Assembly (NCBI GenBank): GCA_016234555.1 | Contig: JACRBJ010000032.1 | Span: forward strand, 186,001 to 250,000 | Length of the DNA stretch: 64,000 nucleotides | Reading direction: 5' to 3' | Source of the DNA: Chloroflexota bacterium | GTDB taxonomy: Bacteria > Chloroflexota > Anaerolineae > Anaerolineales > Villigracilaceae | Shown here: piece after piece, positions 1 to 8,900 of the stretch | Layout: the number at the start of each line of letters is the position of its first letter | Position numbering within the stretch: the first letter of the stretch is position 1 | Notes under the pieces: generated by a model | What the model saw: the letters and a program-made list of their open reading frames with translations, nothing else | The model's database searches: none | Told to the model about the DNA's origin: nothing | Position numbers and translations under genes: made by a program

Positions 1-1
1 G

Positions 2-1276
2 AATTCGCGCTACCGCTGGTTCGTCGTCGTTGTTTTCTTTTTCTTTATGCTGCTCCACCAGACCGACAAGTTGATGATCGGCTCGCTGCAGGTGCCGATC
101 AGCGAGTCCTTTGGGTTGAATGACCTGCAATGGGGATTTGTGAATTCGGGGGCGTTGATCATCGCCACGATTTTGTATCCCATCTGGGGCTATCTCTATG
201 ACCGATACGCGCGCGCAAAACTGCTTGCGCTCGCTTCGCTCATCTGGGGCGTGACCACCTGGTTCAGTTCCGTCGTCCGCACCTACCCCGCGTTTTTGGT
301 GACCCGCTCCTCAACCGGCATCGACGACTCTTCGTACCCGGGTCTTTACACCCTCATCGCCGATTATTTCGGTCCGACCCTGCGCGGGAAGATTTACGGC
401 ATCCTTCAACTCGCACAGCCGCTTGGCTATCTCATCGGCATGGTCCTTGCCCTCATCGTCGCGCCAATGATCGGCGGCTGGCGCTCCGTGTTCTATATCA
501 CAGGCGGACTTGGACTGGTCATCGCGGCCTTCATTTACTTCGGTGTAAAGGAAATGCCGCGCGGAAAAGCAGAACCGGAATTCGAGAACATGCCCGAAAT
601 GCAGACCTTCAAATTCTCGTGGGCGGAGGCAAGGGAAATCTTCAAGAAGAAAACCATGTGGTTTATCTTTTTGCAGGGCTTCGCGGGTGTCTTCCCGTGG
701 AACGTCATCACCTTCTTCTTCTTCGGCTATCTCATGACCGATCGCGGCTATGACGAAGGCGCTGTACTCACCACGATGGCTCCCGTCATCCTCATCCTTG
801 CGGCGGGATACTTCATCGGCGGCTGGGCGGGCGATATCGTCTTCAAGCGCACGAACAAGGGGCGCATCATTGTTTCGAGCGTGGGTGTCCTCCTGGGCGC
901 AATCTTCCTCTTTATCGCCATGACCTCACCCATCGAGGCGCGCACACAGTTTTTCGTCTTCATGTGCCTGACCGCGATCTTCATGCCGCTTTCCTCCGCC
1001 AACGTGGTTGCCACCGTCTATGACGTGACCGTGCCGGAAGTCCGTTCGACGGCGCAGGCAGTGGAATACTTCATCGAAAACGCAGGGGCGGCATTTGCCC
1101 CCACCCTCACAGGTCTCATCATCACGTCCACGGGAGATAAAACCTTTGCCATCCTTAGTATCTGTACCGTCGCCTGGGCCTTATGTTTCTTCTTCTACCT
1201 CGGCGCCATCTTCACTATCGACAAGGACTCGCACGACCTCCGCGCTCAAATGGCGGAACGGGCAAAGGCGATGTAG
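2..1276 (+). CDS. MFS transporter, 5' end outside window
   Basis: This is a major facilitator superfamily permease of the inner membrane with unknown substrate. The frame is open to the left edge of the window: residues NSRYRWFVVVVFFFF lie before the first Met at 47, so the true start is upstream and the Met at 47 is probably internal, within the first membrane helix. What remains (about 425 residues) shows roughly twelve hydrophobic segments. An MFS motif A-like loop, GYLYDRYARAK, lies between helices 2 and 3. A long cytoplasmic loop rich in E and K sits in the middle, as is usual between the two six-helix halves. The stop codon is 12 bases before the next start, so the two genes may be cotranscribed. 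The family assignment is firm; a spinster- or sugar-phosphate-type substrate would be a guess. Confidence 0.85.
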   Translation, partial: NSRYRWFVVVVFFFFMLLHQTDKLMIGSLQVPISESFGLNDLQWGFVNSGALIIATILYPIWGYLYDRYARAKLLALASLIWGVTTWFSSVVRTYPAFLVTRSSTGIDDSSYPGLYTLIADYFGPTLRGKIYGILQLAQPLGYLIGMVLALIVAPMIGGWRSVFYITGGLGLVIAAFIYFGVKEMPRGKAEPEFENMPEMQTFKFSWAEAREIFKKKTMWFIFLQGFAGVFPWNVITFFFFGYLMTDRGYDEGAVLTTMAPVILILAAGYFIGGWAGDIVFKRTNKGRIIVSSVGVLLGAIFLFIAMTSPIEARTQFFVFMCLTAIFMPLSSANVVATVYDVTVPEVRSTAQAVEYFIENAGAAFAPTLTGLIITSTGDKTFAILSICTVAWALCFFFYLGAIFTIDKDSHDLRAQMAERAKAM

Positions 1277-1288
1277 TTTCGATCTTTC

Positions 1289-2413
1289 ATGCGCATCACC
1301 CAAATCTCGCTCGACAACAAAAGGCAGGTGGAGGATTTTCTCCGCCTGCCTTTTTCGATTTACAGGGACATTCCGCAATGGGTTCCTCCCCTGCAAATGG
1401 ATGAACGCGCCCGTCTGAACCCAAAGCGCTTCCCGTTTTATCGACATTCCCAGGCTGTCTTTTTCATCGCTCAGGAAGGGGATCGTCCCATCGGGCGGCT
1501 CGCCGTTTTGGACAACCGTCCCTATAACGAATTCAACGGGGAATCCACAGCCTTCTTTTATCTTTTCGAATGTGAGAACAATCCCGAAGCCGCGCAGGGC
1601 ATTTTCGAAGCGGGCTTTGACTGGGCGCGTTCACGCGGGCTGACGAAGATTCTCGGTCCAAAAGGATTCACGCCCATGGATGGATTTGGTCTGCTGGTGA
1701 AGGGATTCGAGCATCGCCCCGCTTTTGGTCTGCCCTACAACCCCGGCTACTATCCCAGCCTGATCCAAGCCATTGGGTTTGGTCCCCTGCATGAAGCTGT
1801 CTCCGGGTACATCGGGACGGATATTCAGTTCCCGCAGCGGATTCACGAACTGGCGGAGCGCATCCAGAAACGGCGCGGACTGCGGATTGCCCGCTACGAG
1901 AAACGCTCCGACCTGCGCGCGCTTGTCCCGAAGTTGAAAGACCTCTACAACGGAGCGCTGCGCGGCACAGCGGGCAATGCGCCCATCTCGGACGAGGAAG
2001 CGAACGCGCTTGCCAGTCAGATGCTGTGGTTCGCCGACCCGAAGCTGATCAAGATCGTGATGAAGGATGACGACCCCGTGGGCTTTCTCTTCGCCTACCC
2101 CGATGTCTCAGCCGCATTGCAAAAGACCCGGGGGAGGCTATTCCCCCTCGGCTGGCTGACCCTGCTACGGGAGCGGAATCGCACCAACTGGCTCAACATC
2201 AACGGCGCAGGGCTGATCCCCGAATATCGCGGTTCAGGCGGCACTGCAATCCTCTACAGTGAAATGTTCAAGTCGGTACGGGAGTCGGGACAGTTCAAGC
2301 ACGCCGAGGTGGTGCAGATTGGAATGGAAAACGAAGCCATGCAGCGCGACCTCGAAAACTTTGGCATCGATTTCTACAAGGCGCACCGCACCTATCTAAA
2401 AAACATTGTTTGA
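1289..2413 (+). CDS. GNAT-superfamily-like N-acyltransferase, 374 aa
   Basis: This is a predicted cytoplasmic protein resembling the large GNAT-like proteins sometimes annotated as YghO family. The N-terminal half carries a GNAT-type core, with strands around FFIAQEGDRPIGRLAVLDN and a Glu-rich FYLFECENN segment. Next comes the typical GPKGFTPMDGFGLLVKGFE and YNPGYYPSLIQAIGF sequence of this family. The C-terminal half has a second GNAT-like part with GAGLIPEYRGSGGTAILYSEMF, which resembles the acetyl-CoA pyrophosphate-binding loop. It follows the MFS gene by 12 bases and has no clear Shine-Dalgarno sequence, so it is probably translated from the same message. The acceptor substrate is unknown. 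Confidence 0.75.
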   Translation: MRITQISLDNKRQVEDFLRLPFSIYRDIPQWVPPLQMDERARLNPKRFPFYRHSQAVFFIAQEGDRPIGRLAVLDNRPYNEFNGESTAFFYLFECENNPEAAQGIFEAGFDWARSRGLTKILGPKGFTPMDGFGLLVKGFEHRPAFGLPYNPGYYPSLIQAIGFGPLHEAVSGYIGTDIQFPQRIHELAERIQKRRGLRIARYEKRSDLRALVPKLKDLYNGALRGTAGNAPISDEEANALASQMLWFADPKLIKIVMKDDDPVGFLFAYPDVSAALQKTRGRLFPLGWLTLLRERNRTNWLNINGAGLIPEYRGSGGTAILYSEMFKSVRESGQFKHAEVVQIGMENEAMQRDLENFGIDFYKAHRTYLKNIV

Positions 2414-2431
2414 GTTACGCAAAGGGGGATT

Positions 2432-2800
2432 TCAGTATTCCGAACGCCTGAGCAGGGCGCGCACACGCGCCCTGAGTTCGGCATTGCCAAACGGTTTTCC
2501 CAGAAAATCATCGGCGCCCGTGGTAAAACTGCGCAGCATTTGCTTTTCGCTGGAGTGGGCAGTCAACATCAGGACAGGGACGTTCAGCATCTCGCGCAGG
2601 CTCGAACAGACGGCAAAACCATCCATGTCGGGCATCATGATGTCAAGGATGACCAGGTCGGGGTGAACCTCGGAAGCCAGTTCCAATCCCCCACTTCCCG
2701 AATTGGCAATGTGGACATCGTGTCCATCCGCCTCCAGGACCATCTCGATTAACATTCCCATCTCGACATCGTCGTCAATTACAAGAACCTTTTTTCCCAA
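2432..2800 (-). CDS. Single-domain response regulator (receiver only)
   Basis: This is a stand-alone CheY-like receiver of about 122 residues with no output domain. The key residues are present: the acidic triplet near the N-terminus (VIDDDVE), phosphoacceptor Asp at about 53 in LVILDIMMPDMDG, Thr at about 80 in LMLTAHS, and Lys at about 102 in FLGKPF. It should therefore accept phosphate from a histidine kinase and act through protein contacts. I place the start at the TTG codon at 2800, because GGAGG lies five bases upstream. A longer reading from the TTG at 2812 would encode the ribosome-binding site. No kinase is adjacent, so its partner is unknown. The gene sits convergently against the GNAT gene and downstream of the giant secreted protein. 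Confidence 0.88.
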   Translation of the reverse strand: MGKKVLVIDDDVEMGMLIEMVLEADGHDVHIANSGSGGLELASEVHPDLVILDIMMPDMDGFAVCSSLREMLNVPVLMLTAHSSEKQMLRSFTTGADDFLGKPFGNAELRARVRALLRRSEY

Positions 2801-2908
2801 AGCATCCTCCAAAGTAAAAACCCAGGTATTGGGCGATGGAGGAACTTATATATCAATCCCCAACCAAAGTCAAGATACATGGGTATGGTTGTCTCAACGA
2901 CTAAAAGA

Positions 2909-2938
2909 CGGGGCGGCGGATCAATATCCGCCGCCCCG
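2909..2938 (-). terminator. Terminator of the giant secreted-protein gene
   Basis: A perfect 13-bp GC-rich stem (2909-2921 with 2926-2938) has the tetraloop CAAT. On the minus strand it is followed by GTCTTTTAG. It lies 31 bases downstream of the stop of the 2407-aa gene and ahead of the receiver gene, so it probably ends the giant transcript. Confidence 0.8.
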
Positions 2939-2968
2939 CAATCACGTAGGGGGTATTGCCGTCAGGAA

Positions 2969-5900
2969 CTAGGGAGGAAAGACCCAGTTGTTGTTGATGG
3001 CGTCGAAGGCATTCTTTGCCTTTTCCTGTACAGCCTTGACGTTGCCATACCATGTAGTTCCGCCGTTATTCGATTTTGACGCCGCGTATGCAAGCATTTG
3101 CAGGACCGTCTTCTTTGTGGCACCGCCAAACGCCGCGCTGACATTCTGGTAGCCGCTCCCAACCTTGACGTAGGTCAGGTCAACGACCGTGCCGCCGATG
3201 GGGGCTGGGGCGCCGATCTGGTTGCCTCCCAAGGCTGGGTCGCTGTAGTACACATCCAGCGCGGTGGCAAGCATCTGGGCTTTGAGCATGGCATTCATCG
3301 AGGAACCGCTTGCAGCTTTCATGACGTTGTACACGTATGTCGCCACATCGCTGCATGAGGCTGTCGGGGATAGATCACGGAATGGGGCGTATCCCTTCAA
3401 CCATGATGTCAGTTTGCAGATATTGGTTCCAGAAAGGGAGCCGGTATTCTTGATGATGTCCTGCCCGGGATTCTTCCAGAAACCGATGGTCTTGCTGCCA
3501 AGGTCCATCGGACCGCAAACCTTGATGGTGCGGTTTGCCGCCTTGCTCGTCTCGACGATCTTTGCCGTGTTGGTGTAGGACTTGCACCCATAGGTCGGCA
3601 TGGTTACATCGCGCGTGTACAGGAACTTTTGCAAAGTGTAGGGCAGGTTTGCGATTCCGACAGCCGTGCCAAGCGTCGTGGTCTCACCATCGAACGTATC
3701 CGTGATCGTGACGGTTCCATTGACGGTCAGGGGGTTGTCGCTTGAAACAGGGACGCCGGGTTTTCCGCCAAACGAGAAATTGACAACAGCGCGAGCGAAT
3801 GCGGTGGGGGTGCCGGCGGTCTGGGACCACTTGATTTCGACGATATTCTTTGCAAAGTACGCGCTTGGGCGTGTCGAATACGCGCAGGTGTAATCCAGCA
3901 CCCTGGAGCTGTTCGCAGGCACGACGAAATTGTTTGTGACATCGATCGTACAAACGCCGAGGTTGTTGACGAAGTCCTTCACGTAGATGCCGCTGACATC
4001 GATGGGATTCGGGTTGGTGATGGTGATTTGACCTGTCAGCTTCCAATCGCTGTCAGTGAAGCCGGTTTGCTTGGCGATCACCGTATATTTGAACGTCGCC
4101 GACCCTCCGACCTGCCTGACAAACGACTTGTCCACACTCTTGAGGATATTCCAATAAAAGACTCGTTTGAACGTCGGGATGACGGTCTTGCTCACCCGCA
4201 GGTCGCAGTAGCTTGCGGTCTTTGCGGTGGCGGAGACGGGGTCGTTCACATTCGAGGTGAGGGTAGCGGTGTTGTCGAAGACTCCGCAGGTATTGGACGT
4301 GGTCGGGCTGGTGATATGCACCGTGCGTGTCGCGCCGTTTGCAAGGTTACCAAAATCACAGGTGAGCGCGCTGCCCGTAATTGAACATCCTGCCACAGCG
4401 GGGGAAACGCTCCATGCGATTCCTTCGGCTGTCGGCAGCATGTCGCTGAGAATGGCATTGTAGGCGGTTCCCGGTCCGTCATTATGGACCGTGATCGTGA
4501 AGCCAATCGCCTTTCCTGCCGGCACATGGTCGGTATCCGCCGTCTTGGTGATCGTGAGCTTGTCCGGCGCATCCGTAACCACTGCCGTGGCTTCGGCTTC
4601 ATCACTCGCTTCGTTGTTCTCGTTGTCTTTCACCGTCACGGCTGCCTTGTTCGGATATTCGCCGGCTACCGTATAGGTCAACGTATAGGTGCAACTGACC
4701 TTGCCGCCAACTGCCAGTTCAGTTCCGATCAGCGCTGTGCATTCGGCGGAAAGTGTGTTGGTATCGGTCAGAGCGGTGATCGTCACCTTCTCCACCGACT
4801 TGTTCTCGATGGTCAGGGTGTAGGTGAACAAGCCGCCGGGTTCGGGCAGGCTCAGTGGATCGATTGTCTTGGTCAGGTCAACAACCGGTTTCACATCCGT
4901 AACCGTGGCTGTGGCTTCGGCTTCGTCACTCGCTTCGTTATTCTCGTTGTCTTTCACCGTCACGATTGCCTTGTTCGAGAATACGCCTGGTTCCACGTAG
5001 GTCAACGTGTAGGTGCAACTGACCTTGCCACCAACAGCCAATTCGGTTCCGACCAGCGCCGTGCATTCGGCAGAGAGCGCGTTGGTGTCGGTCAGAGCGG
5101 TAATCGTCACCTTCTCAACCGACTTGTTCTCGATGGTGAGAGTGTAGGTGAACAAGCCGCCGGGTTCGGGCTGGCTCAACGGACTGACTTCCTTCGTCAG
5201 GTCAACCGCTGGTTTTTCATCTGTGACCGTGGCTGTGGCTTCGGCTTCGTCACTGGCTTCGTTGTTCTCGTTGTCCTTCACCGTCACGCTAGCTGCGTTG
5301 GGATATGTGTTCGCTTCGGTGTAGATGGCTGTGTAAGTGCAACTGACTTTGCCTCCAACTGCCAGTTCGGTTCCAACCAGCGCCGTGCATTCAGCGGAGA
5401 GCGTGTTCGTGTCGGTCAAGGCGGTGATGGTCACCTTTTCCACTGACTTATTCTCAATGGTCAGGGTGTAGGTGAACAAACCGCCGGGTTCGGGCAGGCT
5501 CAGTGGACTGACTTCCTTCGTCAGGTCAACCGCTGGCTTCTCGTCCGTGACTGCGGCTGTCGCTTCAGCTTCATCACTCGCCTCGTTATCCTCGTTATCC
5601 TTCACAGTCACTTTGGCTGTGTTCGGATACGTGCCCGCTTCGGTGTAGGTGGCTGTGTAAGTGCAACTGACTTTGCCACCAACCACCAGTTCGGTTCCAA
5701 CCAGCGCCGTGCATTCAGCGGAGAGCGTGTTGGTGTCTGTCAGGGCGGTGATGGTCACCTTTTCCACTGATTTGTTCTCGATGGTCAAAGTATAGGCGAA
5801 GAGACCACCGGGTTCAGCCAGACTCAACGGGCTGACTTCCTTCGTCAGGTCAACCGCTGGCTTCTCGTCCGTGACTGCGGCTGCCGCTTCAGCTTCATCA

Positions 5901-8900
5901 CTCGCCTCGTTATCCTCGTTATCCTTCACAGTCACTTTGGCTACGTTGGGATACGCGCCGGCTTCGGTATAGGTAGCTATGTAGGTGCAGGTAGCCTTGC
6001 CGCCAACCGCCAATTCGGTTCCGATCAGAGCCGTACATTCAGCGGAGAGCGTGTTGGTGTCTGTCAGGGCGGTGATTGTCACCTTCTCGACGGACTTGTT
6101 CTCGATGGTCAGGGTATAGGTGAACAAGCCACCGGGTTCAGCCAGACTCAGCGGGCTGACTTCCTTCTTCAGATCCACATCTGGCTTTTCATCTGTGACC
6201 GTGGCTGTCGCTTCGGCTTTGTCACTGGCTTCGTTGTTCTCGTTATCCTTCACAGTCACTTCGGCTGTGTTCGGGTATGTACCCGCTTCGCTGTAGGTGG
6301 CGGTGTAGGTGCAATTGACCTTCGCGCCAACAGCCAGTTCGGTTCCAACCAGCGCTGTGCATTCGGTGGAGAGCGTGTTGGTATCCGTCAGCGCGGTGAT
6401 GGTCACCTTTTCCACTGACTTGTTCTCGATGGTCAATGTGTAGGTGAACAAGCCACCGGGTTCAGCCAGACTCAACGGGCTGACTTCTTTCGTCAAGTCC
6501 ACAGTTGGCTTTTCGTCCGTGACTGCAACGGTAACGGCAGCGGTGTCAACGGCTTCGTTGTTCTCGTTGTCCTTCACCGTCACTTCCGCTGTGTTCGGAT
6601 ATGTGCCCGCATCAGTATGCGTCACTGCATAGTTGCAGGAGACCGATTCTCCCACAGCAAGCGTTGTCCCCACCAGCGCCGTGCATTCAGCAGAGAGGAT
6701 GTTGTCATCCGTCAGCGCGGTGATTTCCACCGGTTCCGCCGACTCGTTGGTGATCGTCAGTTTGAAGTTGAACACGCCGCCGGGTTCGGGCAGGCTTTCC
6801 ACATCCACTGCCTTGCCCAGGCTCACCCTTGGCAACGGGTCATTCGTAAAGACACACTTTACGGTTTCGCCATTTTCAAGGTTGAACGTGGCTGTGGCGG
6901 TCGCGACATCTCCGCTGCTGTTATCGTCGTCGCAGGCGATGCCCGTCAGTTGCCACTCTTTCAGGGGAAGTTCGCTCGAAGAGTAGGTGCCGGCGGACAG
7001 TCCGCTCACGACAATGCTTCCCCCGTCTGCAATGGTGCCTGCGGCGTCACCGGTAAACTCGAAGTTTCCCGCAAGCCCAGCCGGGTCGGTCCGCTTTTCG
7101 ACGATGATCGTGCCGGGCTGGTCGTCGTTCGTGACTGTGCAGTATTTGGTTTCGCCAATGCCAATCGAACCGGAACAGCCGACAGAGTAGGACGAGAGAT
7201 AGCCGTCCAGCGCGTCTTCGCTGACGCTGTAGGAACCCGCATCCAGTTGGACCGTTGTACCCGCTTCATCGCCTGGAAACTCCGCCGGGCTGGCATTCGT
7301 GCCAGTCACCTTGATCGTGAAGTCCGCCGCATCCGCCTGTCCGCCGTGGTCATTGACAACGTGCTTGGTGACGATCAGCCTGGGCTGGATGTCGTCGTTG
7401 GTGATCGTGCAGGTGGCGGAACCGCCGAGTGGAATATCGACGTTCGAACAGTTGCTGTATGTGGTCGCGTACCCCTCGACGGCGGGTTCGGTGATGCTGT
7501 AAGTTCCGGCGTCGACAATCACTTCGTTGACGCCGTCCTCTTCAAAGGTGACCGCTGTACCTCCATTCACGCTGAATGAGAAATCCTTCGCTGCCAGAGC
7601 GCCGCCATTGTCGTTGACCACCACCTTCTCGATGATCAGTTTTCCTGCTTTATCGTCGTTGGTGATCGTGCAGGTGGTGGAGCCGCCATTGGGCACAGCA
7701 ACATCCGCGCAATTGGTGTAGGACGTGGTGTATCCGTCCACGGCGGCTTCGGTGACGGTGTAGGTTCCTGCGTCAACAGTGAGTTGATTCACACCATCGG
7801 CCTCGAACGGCGTCAGATCGCCGCCGTTGACCGAGAATGAAAACGCCTCGGCTCCAAGCGTCCCGCCGTTATCGTTAATCACTTCCTTCTCGACAATCAA
7901 CGTGCCGGGTTGGTCATCGTTCGTGATCGTACAGGTGGCGGTGCCGCCCGGAGTAACTGTTACATCGGAACAATTGTTGTAGGTGGTGGTGTAGCCGGTC
8001 ACAACAGGTTCGACCACCGTGTAGCTTCCGGGGGGAACGCTTAACTCGTTCTGCCCGTCGGATTCGAAGGCAACAGAATCCCCGCCATTCACCTGGAAGG
8101 AGAAGTCGGAGTAGGTCTTCGTCCCACCATTATCGATGACCAGTTCCTTTTTGACGATCAGCGTTCCCTGCTGTAGCGTGTTCGTAAACGTGCAGGTGAC
8201 GGCTTCGCCCGGATCCACGTGGATGGTTGCGCTATTTCCGCTGACCGAGGTGTCACCAGTCGCGTCGGTACAAACCAGGTTTGAAATATCCCAGCCGGTC
8301 GCGGAGGTCTCGGTAACAACATAGGTACCGGGTATCACGTTGTTGAACTCCTGAACATTCGACAGCGCGGGGTTATCGTCGTCATCAAGCACGAAGCTCA
8401 CCGGGGTCAACCCTTCGGTCGTAAAGTTAAAATCCTGCCCGCTGTCCGGTGCGGCATCCTTGATAATCGTGATGGAACCGGGAGTAACCCTGTTATAGAA
8501 CTTGCAGGACAGAACATCCTGCTGCCCGATGACGATATCGTTAACCGCCCCGCTGGTGGGTGTGCCAACCGGGGTACTGCCGTCCAAGCAGCTCGCGGAT
8601 ATGAAGTCGAAACCGCCCAGCAGAGTCTCTGCGATATCAACGCTTGCCGTCGAACCATCGATGTCAATGTCGAAAACGATGGAGCCGTCGCTTGCTGTAT
8701 CGCCCTCCGTTGGAGAGGCGCTTCCACCGCTGACCGCGGCGCTAAAATGCCAGCCGGTGCCGTTGCTCTGGTCATCCGTGGTGGTTGTATCCCCATCGGC
8801 ATCGATGACCTTATACACGCTGATCGTCCCGCCACAGGTCTCGGTGGCGAACGCTGCCAGATCGGCTGCCAGTTCGTCAAAATCGCTGGTAATAACATCC

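Noticed and set aside
4484..5446. A 320-residue open frame opposite the giant gene's 324-bp repeats (and a similar one at 6617-7579)
   Set aside because: They follow the repeat structure and codon bias of the giant gene, have no ribosome-binding site, and their translations look like Gly/Arg/Phe-rich noise.
4562..6829. Regular repeats considered as a CRISPR array
   Set aside because: The units are 324 bp, coding and in frame, with no short repeat-spacer structure or cas genes.
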